Below, one piece after another: positions 33,725 through 42,015 of a stretch of DNA of 64,000 nucleotides (position 1 is its first letter; every line of letters starts with the position of its first letter). A program made the translations under genes and the position numbers. The notes beneath the pieces were generated by a model. It was not told where the DNA came from, did not search any database, and was given only the letters and a program-made list of their open reading frames with translations. Source of the stretch: Aquisphaera giovannonii (lineage in GTDB: Bacteria > Planctomycetota > Planctomycetia > Isosphaerales > Isosphaeraceae); contig NZ_CP042997.1 of assembly GCF_008087625.1 (NCBI RefSeq), positions 10,168,001 through 10,232,000 on the forward strand, read 5' to 3'.

Positions 33725-34498
33725 ATGACGAGCCCGAAGGGCGAGAGCGGGAGGACGCCGGCGACGGTCGCCGCGTCGTGGCGGCGGATCGAGGCGTGGA
33801 TCGGCTCACACCTGCCGATCCAGCGGCTCACGCTCCGGCCCGGCATCTCGAAGAAGGACCTCGCGAAGTATGAGGCGATCCTCGGACGGACGCTCCCCGA
33901 CGACGTGCGCGAGTCGTGGCTCATCCACGACGGCCAGCGCTGGATCGATGACCAGGCCGAGCACCCCGACTTCAACATCGACGACGCCGACAACCGTCGC
34001 GTCCAGGGCCTGGTCTTCGGTGGCAAGCTCCTGCCTCTGCTCGACGACCGCAAGAGTCTGGCCGGACGATCCTCCTCCCGGGAATGGCGAGAGTGGGCCA
34101 GGCGGATGGACGAGGACCCGAGCCTTGTCGCGGAGATCGGCGAGGGCTGCGCGTCGTTCCCCGGGGGGGCGATCCAGCATCTCTACTCGAGCCGGGGCTG
34201 GATCCCTCTGGTCGAGGTGCTCTCCTCCGTCCGCATCGGCGTGGACCTGATGCCCGGCCCCGAGGGCACGGTCGGCCAGGTCATCAACTTCGGCCGCGAC
34301 GCCCAGGACAGGTACGTCCTGGCGGTCAGCTGGGCGCACTTCCTGGAGGACCTGGCAGACGAACTGGATGCGGGGAATTTCGCCCTGATCGACGACGGCG
34401 AGCGGGCGTTCGGGATGGCCCGTCCGGTCCGAGGCGCGATCGACCTAAATTTCCGGGCGTGGGCGGAGGCCAAACGCGAGGGGCGGCTGCTCGAATGA
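33725..34498 (+). CDS. SMI1/KNR4 family protein
   Basis: A 257-residue cytoplasmic protein with the SUKH/SMI1-KNR4 fold, a superfamily many of whose bacterial members are immunity proteins against secreted polymorphic toxins. The family elements are LRPGISKKDLAKYEAILGRT followed by LPDDVRESWLIHDGQRW, then LLPLLDDRK, WIPLVEVLSSVRIGVDLMPG and QVINFGRDAQDRYVLAVSW. ATG 33725 follows AAGGAG by eight bases; a GTG three codons upstream is less likely. No toxin gene is next to it. With the Imm21-like gene it is the second orphan immunity-type gene in the window. Confidence 0.85.
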   Translation: MTSPKGESGRTPATVAASWRRIEAWIGSHLPIQRLTLRPGISKKDLAKYEAILGRTLPDDVRESWLIHDGQRWIDDQAEHPDFNIDDADNRRVQGLVFGGKLLPLLDDRKSLAGRSSSREWREWARRMDEDPSLVAEIGEGCASFPGGAIQHLYSSRGWIPLVEVLSSVRIGVDLMPGPEGTVGQVINFGRDAQDRYVLAVSWAHFLEDLADELDAGNFALIDDGERAFGMARPVRGAIDLNFRAWAEAKREGRLLE

Positions 34499-35086
34499 TG
34501 CGGGCCAGAGGCTCGGGCAAGCATGCTCCTTTCCCCGCGCATCGCCCCACCGGGCGATGTCGCGATCGGTCCGGGGCCGTCACACATGCGGCTCACGCGT
34601 TGCCGGCTGGTCACCATCAACCCCGCATGATTCGTGTCCCCCGGCCATCGGCCCGCAACCCCGGCAAAGACCGGCAATCCCAGGCGGTCTCCAGTGGCCG
34701 GCCGACTCTCGCTCTCCATGGCAATCGCCCTAGGCTCTCCCGCACGCCTTCGCGGGTGGTCGAGCTCGCCGGCCCGCCCGTCGGGCGGCCCCGCCCGCGT
34801 GCCGCTCCTTCGCATGGATCCACAAACGGCGCTGCATGCAAATGAATCTTTGTTATTCTGAACATTCTCTTCGGTACCGTTGCCAACGCTTCTTCTCCTG
34901 CTATGATCTCACCGCTCATGTGCGTGTGTGAGATTGGGCGGGAGCGGCCCATGCGGGGCCGGGGGCATCGCGACCATCCCGGGCGGGGCCCGGCTGCGAG
35001 CGGCGGCGGGGGCCCGCCGGATGGACGTCCCCGGCTCCGCGGGCGGCCTTGCCCCGCGACCGTTGACGAGGCACCTCGAGGTGAGA
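34499..35086. other. intergenic region before a PEP-CTERM gene
   Basis: About 590 bp with no supported gene. Its second half is AT-rich from 34835 to 34915 and contains a good promoter (34880-34907, listed separately), leaving a leader of about 170 nt. Confidence 0.55.
34880..34907 (+). promoter_or_regulatory. housekeeping-type promoter with extended -10
   Basis: TTGCCA (34880-34885, 5/6), 16-bp spacer, TATGAT (34902-34907, 5/6) with TGC directly before the -10. It points to the PEP-CTERM gene at 35087. Confidence 0.55.
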
Positions 35087-35692
35087 ATGATGTCGAATCG
35101 ATTCGCCGGAACGTTCGCAGCCCTGATCGCGTGCGTCGCGCTGGCCCCCGAGGCCGGGGCGGGCAATATCACCATCATCAGCACCCCGACCGGCCCCGGG
35201 GGGACGGGCACCGCGGTGATCGACGCCACGACGCCCTCCGCGGCCGACGTGAGCCTGGAATTCACCGCCGTGGCCCCGATCTCGATCACCCTCACCGTGG
35301 ACGGCCCCGGGGGGTATCTCGTCCACACGAACGCCGGCACCGGCGGGATCCTCAACGACACGGGCGTCCCCTGGACGAGCCTGCTCTGGGAGGTCTCCGG
35401 CCCCGCGGGCACGGGGGCGAACATCGCGGGGTTCGACAACCCGCAATATTTCGCGAACGCGGACATCAAGCCCGGCTACATCCTGCTGGACCAGGGGACG
35501 GTACCCCCGGGCGCGCAGTACAACTTCGACCTGGGATTCACCACCACCCAGGCGGGCACGATCACGCTGACCTTCATCCCCAACGGGACCGCGCCGGTGC
35601 CCGAGCCCGCCAGCCTCGTCCTGCTGGGCCTGGCGGCCGCCATCGTCCCGCTGGCCTGCCGCCGGCGTTCGCGGGCTCGCGACGATCGCTGA
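35087..35692 (+). CDS. PEP-CTERM exported protein
   Basis: A 201-residue exported protein. The signal peptide MMSNRFAGTFAALIACVALA ends at about EAGAG-N. The mature part is Gly/Thr/Ser-rich and beta-like (ITLTVDGPGGYLVHTNAG; YNFDLGFTTTQAGTITLTFI). The C-terminus is a complete PEP-CTERM sorting signal: VPEPASLVLLGLAAAIVPLA then a basic CRRRSRARDDR tail, which exosortase/EpsH-type enzymes recognise and cut. No exosortase gene is in the window. ATG 35087 and the next ATG 35090 both follow GAGGTGAGA; the first is used. Confidence 0.88.
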   Translation: MMSNRFAGTFAALIACVALAPEAGAGNITIISTPTGPGGTGTAVIDATTPSAADVSLEFTAVAPISITLTVDGPGGYLVHTNAGTGGILNDTGVPWTSLLWEVSGPAGTGANIAGFDNPQYFANADIKPGYILLDQGTVPPGAQYNFDLGFTTTQAGTITLTFIPNGTAPVPEPASLVLLGLAAAIVPLACRRRSRARDDR

Positions 35693-35836
35693 GGCGAGCG
35701 AAGGGGGCCGGGCGAAAGGCGCTATCCGCACCGCGTCGGCCCTCTGCGGGAAACGGATGGCCCTCCGGCCGCGAGGGGGTTAGGATCGCATCCCCGTGGA
35801 TCGGAGAGAAGCTCACCGGGATGAGGCGACGGGCCC

Positions 35837-36820
35837 ATGCGCACGCTCTTGACCTTCCTCGCAACCCTGCTCGCGTCGACCTCCTGCTGGCCAGCGCCGG
35901 GTAAGGCGGGCGAAGGCCCGACGCCCGCGGAGCGGGCCGATGCCCTGCGGCGGCACGGGCTCGACCCGGCCACGCCGCTCGCGTCGCGCGTCGGGGCCAC
36001 GCCCGCGTCGGTCCTCAAGATGTTCGACGAGGCCGGGGCTCCCGCGCCAAGGGCCCACGAGCTGACCGAGGCGGAACGGCGCAAGCTGCGGGCCGCCTTC
36101 GAAGCCCTGCCGCCCCTGCATCGGCGGATACTGGGCGAGCGATTGCGGACCGTCAGCTTCCTCGACGGCATGCCCAACACGGCGCTCACCTCGGCCGTCA
36201 ACGCGGACGAGCCGTACCGGCTCTTCGACATCACCATCCGGGCCGGCATCCTCGGCGAAACGGCGTCGGAGTGGCTCACCTGGAAGGAGCGGACGTGCTT
36301 CGACGTCGGGGATTCGCCGCTGAGCGTGTCCGTCGAGGCCGGCGGGCTCGACGCCGTCGCCTACGTGCTGCTCCATGAGGCGACCCACGTCGTCGATGAC
36401 TGCCTGCGACTGACGCCGGAGGGGGCGGCGGAACGCCGCGGCGCGGGCGAGCCGCGCCCCACCGCCTTCACCGAGGGGGTCTGGGCCGATCGCCTCACGC
36501 CGTCGCCGCCCTACCGGGACCCACTGCTGGACCGCACCCGCTATCGCCCGGGCGGCCGGGTCCTCCCCATCGGTCAGGCCGAGGCCCTCTACGCGGCCCT
36601 CCGCCGGACGCCCTTCGCCTCCCTCTACGGCAGTGCCAACTGTCACGACGACCTGGCCGAGTACGTCGCCCTCTACCACCTGACCGAGGTCCTCGGGCAG
36701 CCCTACCGGATCGTGCTCCGCGAGCGTGACAGGCCAATCCTCGCCTACGAGCCGTTCAAGTCCGACCTCGTCCGCGGCCGGGCCGGGCAGATGAAGCGGT
36801 TCTATGAGGTCGGGCCGTAG
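35837..36820 (+). CDS. secreted HExxH metallopeptidase-like protein
   Basis: A 327-residue exported protein. MRTLLTFLATLLASTSCWPA is a signal peptide, possibly of lipoprotein type. The zinc motif HEATH (H180, E181, H184) sits in a hydrophobic helix AVAYVLLHEATHVVDD, and a later helix DLAEYVALYHLTEV offers a glutamate that could be the third ligand, as in gluzincins. No further family was recognised, and the N-terminal 100 residues look like an independent helical region. The role is likely proteolytic or related zinc hydrolysis outside the cytoplasm. The ATG lies directly after a short Pro/Arg-coding stretch; no strong ribosome site was seen. Confidence 0.7.
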   Translation: MRTLLTFLATLLASTSCWPAPGKAGEGPTPAERADALRRHGLDPATPLASRVGATPASVLKMFDEAGAPAPRAHELTEAERRKLRAAFEALPPLHRRILGERLRTVSFLDGMPNTALTSAVNADEPYRLFDITIRAGILGETASEWLTWKERTCFDVGDSPLSVSVEAGGLDAVAYVLLHEATHVVDDCLRLTPEGAAERRGAGEPRPTAFTEGVWADRLTPSPPYRDPLLDRTRYRPGGRVLPIGQAEALYAALRRTPFASLYGSANCHDDLAEYVALYHLTEVLGQPYRIVLRERDRPILAYEPFKSDLVRGRAGQMKRFYEVGP

Positions 36821-37045
36821 CAAGAACCCACCCCCCGCCGGATTGCCTCTCGATCCGCGACGAAGGAGGTGTGGGATCGATTCTTGTCGGACGGCGTCAC
36901 CCGGCTCGCTGCGCCCAGGTTCCTGCGGCGTGGCCCCCGCCGGAGGATTGAGCCGGTGGGCAGGTCCGTTAGACTGTCCGATCCGGGGCCGGCGACGGCC
37001 CGGACGTGAGGGGGCAGCAGAGCGGCCGCGCGGAGGACTCTTCGG

Positions 37046-39058
37046 ATGCGACACGGGACACGCTGGCGATACGGGCTCCTCGTCGCGATCCTGGCCGTGC
37101 CGGCCGTCCCCGCGGCCGCGGCCGCGGATGGGCCGAGGCTGAGGGTCCTCCTGCTGGGCGACAGCACCACCATCGGGAGCGTCTGCCGGCAGGTCGAGCC
37201 GAAGGGGCCGCACCTCGAGGACGTCATCCGGTCGCTGCTGGCGGCGGAGCCGGACCTGCCCCCGGCCGAGGTCGTGAACCAGGGGCGGGACGGCGAGCTC
37301 ATCCACGGGCTCCTGTCCTCCGGCCGGTACGACAGGGAAATCGTCCCGCTCGGGTTGTTTGATTACATCTTCATCCGCTACGGCCTGAACGACGTCGCCC
37401 GGCGGGAGGCCTTCGAGGCCAACTTCCCCGGGGACTATGCCGAGCTCATAGGCCGGCTCCGCCGGAATTTCCCGGGGGCGGCGATCGTCCCGATGACGAT
37501 CATCCCGTACATGACCCCCGAGCGCGACGAGGCGGTCAACTGGCTCATCCGCAGGGTCGCGGAGGCAGAGCACCTGCCGCTGCTCGACGTCTACTCGCGG
37601 TACGCGGCCGAGCTGAAGCGCGGGCCGGACATGCTCAATTACCGCCGCTACCCGCTGGAGGAGATCCCCGAGCGGCATCGCGCGTGGGTCGCGCCGTTCG
37701 TCCGCGACGGCAAGGTCGTGGTCATGGACAACCGCCTCGACGCCCACTTCCGCGACCTCCCCGGCTGGTTCGCCGACCGCCACCCCAACCCGGCCGGATA
37801 CCACGTCCTCGGCGACGAGACGGCGAAGTTCCTCGCGCGATCGATCCGGGCGAAGAAGGCTGCGGCAGCCACGGCTCCGCCCACGTCCGGCGGACCGGCG
37901 GGGCTCGCGGCGACGGGGCTGGAGTTCCTCGACACGGGCTTCGAGAACGCCTCGCCGCTCTGGTATGAGGCCGCGCCCGACGGGGCCATCCTCGTCCACT
38001 TGCTCTACGACCACGAGCGGTCCTCGCCCAACCGGGCGGCCGGCCACATCCATTTCCGGATCGTCGCCAAGCCGAGCACCGCGCTGACGCTCGAGTTCCG
38101 GAACCTGGACAACGTTTGGAACGGCCGGCCGGCGTCGATCGCGGACGAGTTGAAGGTCGTGGTGGTCTCGCCGGACGGTAAGGCCTGGAAGCCGGTCCCG
38201 CTGGAGCGGCTCCCCGGCGACCGCGTGCGGCTGGCCGTCACGATGCCCGGGCCCTCCTTGTACGTGGCCCGCGCGGAGCCCTATCGCCTGTCCGACCTGG
38301 AGGGATGGCTCGCGTCGATCGCGAAGAACCCGCTCGTGGAGGTCACGCCGGTCGGCCGCACGGCGGAGGGCCGCGGGCTGGAGGTCGTCCGCGTGGGCCG
38401 CCCCGACGCGCCGCACCGGGTCTTCCTCCGGGCGCGGGCCCATCCCTGGGAGCCCGGCGGCAACTGGGTCATCCAGGGGCTCGTCGAACGGCTGCTCCGG
38501 GGCGACGACGAGGCGACGCGGTACCTCGAGCGGTACTGCGTCTACGCCCTGCCGATGGCCAACAAGGACGGCGTCGCGCGGGGGCGGACGCGGTTCAACC
38601 TCCGGGGCAAGGACCTGAACCGCGACTGGGACCGCCCCGCCGACCCCGACCTCGCGCCGGAGAATCACGCCCTGGAGGCCTGGCTGGAGGCGATGATCCG
38701 CCGGGGGCAGAAGCCCCACCTGGCGCTCGAGCTGCACAACGACGGCGGCGGCCTGCTGCACATCAGCCGCCCGCCCGTCCCGGGGCTGGAGCGTCACGTC
38801 GCCCGCATGAAGACGCTGGAGTCCCTGCTCCGCAAGCACACCTGGTTCACCGAAGGGAGCACGTCCGAGTCCTTCCACAACGCCGGGACCCTCGGCGAGG
38901 GCTGGCTCCTGCGTTACGGCATCGACGCCGCCGTCCACGAGCTGAACGTCAACCGGATCGCCGGGCTGGACGATTACCCCTCGGCCGCCCACTGGATGCT
39001 CTACGGCGGCCAACTGCCCCGGGTCATCTCCGAATACTTCGACGTGGTCAAGCCCTGA
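37046..39058 (+). CDS. secreted SGNH hydrolase fused to M14 carboxypeptidase
   Basis: A 670-residue two-enzyme protein. After a signal peptide (1-27) comes an SGNH/GDSL hydrolase domain, about 30-275: LLLGDSTTIGS (Ser40), IRYGLNDVAR with the SGNH Asn, and DRHPNPAGYHVLGDE with the catalytic Asp/His. Residues about 290-410 form a beta-sandwich like the N-domain of cytosolic-type carboxypeptidases. The M14 domain, about 420-670, has HPWEPGGNW (zinc ligands H466 and E469), GKDLNRDWDRP, ELHNDGGG (zinc ligand H564) and VHELNVNRI (catalytic E632). SGNH enzymes deacetylate or de-esterify sugars, and M14 enzymes remove C-terminal residues; together they could process peptidoglycan or glycopeptide. GGAGG lies 9 bp before ATG 37046. 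Confidence 0.85.
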   Translation: MRHGTRWRYGLLVAILAVPAVPAAAAADGPRLRVLLLGDSTTIGSVCRQVEPKGPHLEDVIRSLLAAEPDLPPAEVVNQGRDGELIHGLLSSGRYDREIVPLGLFDYIFIRYGLNDVARREAFEANFPGDYAELIGRLRRNFPGAAIVPMTIIPYMTPERDEAVNWLIRRVAEAEHLPLLDVYSRYAAELKRGPDMLNYRRYPLEEIPERHRAWVAPFVRDGKVVVMDNRLDAHFRDLPGWFADRHPNPAGYHVLGDETAKFLARSIRAKKAAAATAPPTSGGPAGLAATGLEFLDTGFENASPLWYEAAPDGAILVHLLYDHERSSPNRAAGHIHFRIVAKPSTALTLEFRNLDNVWNGRPASIADELKVVVVSPDGKAWKPVPLERLPGDRVRLAVTMPGPSLYVARAEPYRLSDLEGWLASIAKNPLVEVTPVGRTAEGRGLEVVRVGRPDAPHRVFLRARAHPWEPGGNWVIQGLVERLLRGDDEATRYLERYCVYALPMANKDGVARGRTRFNLRGKDLNRDWDRPADPDLAPENHALEAWLEAMIRRGQKPHLALELHNDGGGLLHISRPPVPGLERHVARMKTLESLLRKHTWFTEGSTSESFHNAGTLGEGWLLRYGIDAAVHELNVNRIAGLDDYPSAAHWMLYGGQLPRVISEYFDVVKP

Positions 39059-39114
39059 TCCGGGGTGCGAGACGCACCGGTCAGGTCAGACGATGGGGTG
39101 ATCGGTTCCGCAGT

Positions 39115-39468
39115 TCATGGTCGATTGCGGTCCCACCACATCCTAACGAAGCAACGGCCACCCCATACTTGATACCAGAAATCGCGAGGCTGACACCTCC
39201 ACACCATCTGCGTGAAGGCGAGACTCCTCTCCCCCGTCAGTCCTTCCGAGGGGAATTCGAAGACGACGGTGTCCATGTCATTGACCCACCTGGGCCCTTC
39301 TTCATCGACCCACTTCTCCACCCAGGTCCAGCGTTTACCCCGACCTGCGGCACGTATGGACTGGAGGATGTCCTCCCGCTCCACTAGGCGGCAGCCGCAC
39401 GTCGCGAGCAACATCATCACCCTTTCGTCGAGGGTGCCGCGGCATTCCTTCTTAGGTCCTTCGGGCAC
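39115..39468 (-). CDS. hypothetical protein, Trp-rich
   Basis: A 117-residue protein starting VPEGPKKECRGTLDERVMML at a GTG, with GGGGGA four bases before. It contains many aromatic residues (WTWVEKWVDEEGPRWV; MVWRCQPRDFWYQVWGG). It is less GC-biased than its neighbours, suggesting transfer. I recognise no family; the size and composition are compatible with an immunity-type or antitoxin-type protein, but that is a guess. The internal ATG pair at about 39417 is an alternative start. Confidence 0.5.
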   Translation of the reverse strand: MPEGPKKECRGTLDERVMMLLATCGCRLVEREDILQSIRAAGRGKRWTWVEKWVDEEGPRWVNDMDTVVFEFPSEGLTGERSLAFTQMVWRCQPRDFWYQVWGGRCFVRMWWDRNRP

Positions 39469-39499
39469 GTTTCCCCCTGGCAGCCACGAAAGGCTGAGA

Positions 39500-39757
39500 T
39501 ATTACCCCGGCGAGGAAGAAGATCGCGTTGTGCGGGTCCTGAGGCTCTCATACCCCTCGGTGAGGGGCGGGCCGGATTCGATTCCCCCCTTACGAAGGGG
39601 GGATACAGGGGGGTGTATTCGACCGCCTCGGCCTGAGGAATCCACCCCCTCCCACTCCCCCTTCGTGAGGGGGAGAGCCGGATTGGCTCCCCCTGCCGGG
39701 GGATGAACAGCACTTCCGGTAGCAGGAGCCCGACCTCCTTTCTCGCCGGGGTAATAA
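39500..39757. repeat. CCCCCTT/AAGGGGG repeat (copy B) inside larger inverted arms
   Basis: The inner element (39582-39690) matches copy A: CCCCCCTTACGAAGGGGGG, GATACAGGGGGGTG, CATTCCACCCCC-like core and CCCCCTTCGTGAGGGGGAGAG. It sits between two 26-bp arms (about 39499-39524 and 39731-39756) that are inverted and match at 23 of 26 positions; both contain TATTACCCCGGCGAG. The nesting parallels that of copy D. Confidence 0.75.
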
Positions 39758-39793
39758 GGGCCGGGCCGTGTTCGTCCGGAGGCAGAATCGCAT

Positions 39794-40165
39794 TCATATT
39801 ATATCTTCATATATTAGTACTTTTTCAATTAATTTCCCGTGTCCTTGTGTCTCTCCGGGGTGATGTGATCGATCTCGAAGGAGGGCGAGGCCTCGGGGGA
39901 CCTTCAGCGTCCTCCGGGCCTTGGATTTGAGGATGCCCAGCAGCGTGCCAGCCTTGGCGAACGCGCGCAGCTCTTCCCTCTCCGCCTGGGCGAGGGTGCC
40001 CGACTGGTTGCGGACCGCGAGGTCGTGCATGCACGCCCTGTGCCGTTCGTTGGATCGCGCTTCCAGGCTCGATCGGGCCAGATCCGGCGGCGTCAGCCCG
40101 CGTTCGTCGTCGAAGACGCGGGCCAGGATGGAGACCTCGTTCTCGCCGGCCTGGGAAATCGTCAT
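39794..40165 (-). pseudogene. HNH-linked small protein fused to a remnant HNH nuclease
   Basis: The N-terminal 90 residues (MTISQAGENEVSILARVFDD ... LAQAEREELRAFAKAG ... LLGILKSKARRTLK) match a family of small proteins that are normally followed by an HNH endonuclease. Here the reading goes on into unrelated residues and stops at 39794. In another frame, 39829-39885 encodes SFEIDHITPERHKDTGN, the core D-H-I segment of an HNH nuclease, and then a stop. So a deletion has joined the end of the small gene to the middle of the nuclease gene, leaving a fragment. Start could also be the GTG at 40210. The region beyond is unusually AT-rich. The family link rests on memory of the pattern. Confidence 0.55.
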
Positions 40166-40303
40166 TTTGATGCCGATCTCTTTATGCGAAAGCTTTCCCG
40201 AGCCTATCACATCCGCCCAGGTCCTCCAAGCCCGCCTGGAACGGTCGACGATCAGCGGATAGAACAGCCAGTAACCAGACCTGAACCAGGAGATATCTCA
40301 CGG

Positions 40304-40981
40304 ATGTTGCTCACGACCCTAATCACGCGCCCGCTCGCGGTGGCCCTGCTGCTGGCCGCCCGGCCTGCTTCAATGGCCCAGGATGCCCCGGCCCCGAAGG
40401 TCGAGCTCCCCGCCCCGGCACGCGGCGGCGGGATGCCGCTCATGCAGGCCCTCGAAGGGCGTCGGTCGACCCGGGGCTTCGCCGATCGGGCGCTCCCGGC
40501 GGAGGTGCTGTCCAACCTGCTCTGGGCGGCCGACGGGGTGAACCGGCCAGCGACGGGCGGTCGGACCGCGCCCTCGTCGTACGCGAAGTACCCGGTGGAC
40601 GTGTACGTCGTGCTGCCGCGGGGGCTGTACCGCTACGACCCGCCCGGGCACCGGCTCGTCGCCGTCGCCGGGGGCGACCATCGGGCGGAGGCGGGCACGG
40701 AACCGCACGAGCGAGTGGCGCCGCTGAACCTCGTCTACGTCGCGGACCTCGGCCGCGTGGGCGAGACCCCGGCCCCGGCGAGCCGCGAGGACTGGCTCTC
40801 GTGGTCCGCGATCGAGGCCGGCTGCATCGCGCAGAACGTGAACCTCTACTGCGCGTCGGAGGGCCTCGGCGCCGTCGTCCGCGTCTCCGTGCCGCAGGGC
40901 GAGTTCCGCAAGGCGGCCGGCCTGCGGGCCGACCAGGTGATCCTCCTCGGCCAGAGCGTCGGGCATCCGGCGTCGAGGTGA
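40304..40981 (+). CDS. secreted nitroreductase-like (SagB/ThcOx-type) protein
   Basis: A 225-residue FMN-binding oxidoreductase-fold protein. A signal peptide (MLLTTLITRPLAVALLLAAR, cut near SMAQ-DAP) precedes the domain, so it works outside the cytoplasm. The domain shows LMQALEGRRSTRGFADRALP (FMN phosphate contact), LLWAADGVNRPATGGRTAPS, YVVLPRGLYRYDPPGHRLV, and SAIEAGCIAQNVNLYCASEG, all typical of the SagB-type dehydrogenase/nitroreductase family. Its substrate is unknown. AGGAG lies about 12 bp before the ATG. It is a single gene between the degraded HNH locus and the histidine kinase pair. Confidence 0.85.
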   Translation: MLLTTLITRPLAVALLLAARPASMAQDAPAPKVELPAPARGGGMPLMQALEGRRSTRGFADRALPAEVLSNLLWAADGVNRPATGGRTAPSSYAKYPVDVYVVLPRGLYRYDPPGHRLVAVAGGDHRAEAGTEPHERVAPLNLVYVADLGRVGETPAPASREDWLSWSAIEAGCIAQNVNLYCASEGLGAVVRVSVPQGEFRKAAGLRADQVILLGQSVGHPASR

Positions 40982-41161
40982 GCCGCGGCGCCGAGGGCGG
41001 GTGCGGCCGCGTCGGGCGTCCGCGATCGCGCGAATCGGGGCCTTCCCCCTCGCGGCAAATTAGCGCAACATGTCGATGGCCCTGATACAACGACTCCCGC
41101 CGGCGCCCGGCGGTGGCCGTGGTGGATCGGCCCTCGATGCGAGGGGCCGAGGAGGCGGGCC

Positions 41162-41851
41162 ATGCGCGTGGAGGACTTCCAGGCGGAGCTGGGCCGATGG
41201 GAGGCTCGCCACCGGGAGTGGGCGGAACCCATCAATCAATTCCTCAGGGCGTCCCTGCCCAGGATCAACAAGGACGGCTATACCCCGGCCGACTTCCAGC
41301 GGGAGCTGCACGCGATCCGGGAGCGGAGGCGCGCGGAGGACGACCCGGGCCCCGAGGTCGAGTCGATCCTGGGCCGGATGTGCGAGGAGTACCTGGGCGC
41401 CACCCCGGCGGAGCGCGAGCGGTGCCGGGCCGCCGTCGTCGACAAGCAAGCCGTCCGGAATGCCCTGCTCGGCTACGTGGCGTCCTGCGCCGATCGCATC
41501 CGCGGCCCGGATGACCTGGGCCCGCTCCGCCCCGGGCTGGAGGCCGCGTCGATCGAGGATTGCGCCCGCGACGACCGCGACGCGCTGGTCGCCCTGGCCG
41601 GGCTCCACGTCCGCGCCGAGCGGGCCGGGATCGACCCCTCGCCGCACTTCCGGGAGGTGGCCCGGCTGTCGAGCCACGCGAGCCCGCGCGGGGGCGACAC
41701 CCCCGTCTCCGAGATGCTCCGCGAATTCCCGCATTGCGCCGTCCTCGCGGAGTGCAGGGCGAGCCAGGGCCCCTGGCCGCCGGCCGTCGCCGGGACGGGG
41801 CGGGCCATTCCCCGGCCCGACGATCGCGGGGGATCGCCCGGCGCCCCATGA
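41162..41851 (+). CDS. hypothetical soluble protein upstream of histidine kinase
   Basis: A 229-residue charged, mainly helical protein with no signal peptide: MRVEDFQAELGRWEARHREW at the start, RINKDGYTPADFQRELHAIR and EDCARDDRDALVALAGLHVR later. I recognise no family. AGGAGG is placed just before the ATG. The gene is followed at 165 bp by the multi-PAS histidine kinase in the same direction, with a promoter-like sequence between them, so co-regulation is uncertain. Confidence 0.7.
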   Translation: MRVEDFQAELGRWEARHREWAEPINQFLRASLPRINKDGYTPADFQRELHAIRERRRAEDDPGPEVESILGRMCEEYLGATPAERERCRAAVVDKQAVRNALLGYVASCADRIRGPDDLGPLRPGLEAASIEDCARDDRDALVALAGLHVRAERAGIDPSPHFREVARLSSHASPRGGDTPVSEMLREFPHCAVLAECRASQGPWPPAVAGTGRAIPRPDDRGGSPGAP

Positions 41852-41923
41852 CGACCCCGGTCGCGGCCCCGACGCTCGCGGCCCGGCCCGCAAGGGCGCA
41901 GGAGGGCCCTCCCCTGCGATATC

Positions 41924-41932
41924 TGGTATACT
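41924..41932 (+). promoter_or_regulatory. extended -10 promoter element before the histidine kinase
   Basis: TGG followed by TATACT (41927-41932), 84 bp before the kinase ATG. No good -35 box was seen, as is allowed for extended -10 promoters. Confidence 0.4.
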
Positions 41933-42015
41933 CGACCTGAGCCGCCATGGCCCACCGCCCGGACGCACCGCCGGGCGCTCCCTTGCGGGCGACGTCGCCG
42001 AGAGAGGTGAGCTCC

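Noticed and set aside
39417-39797. Minus-strand frame through repeat copy B (39417-39797)
   Set aside because: It reads through the palindromic repeat and contains no conserved residues.
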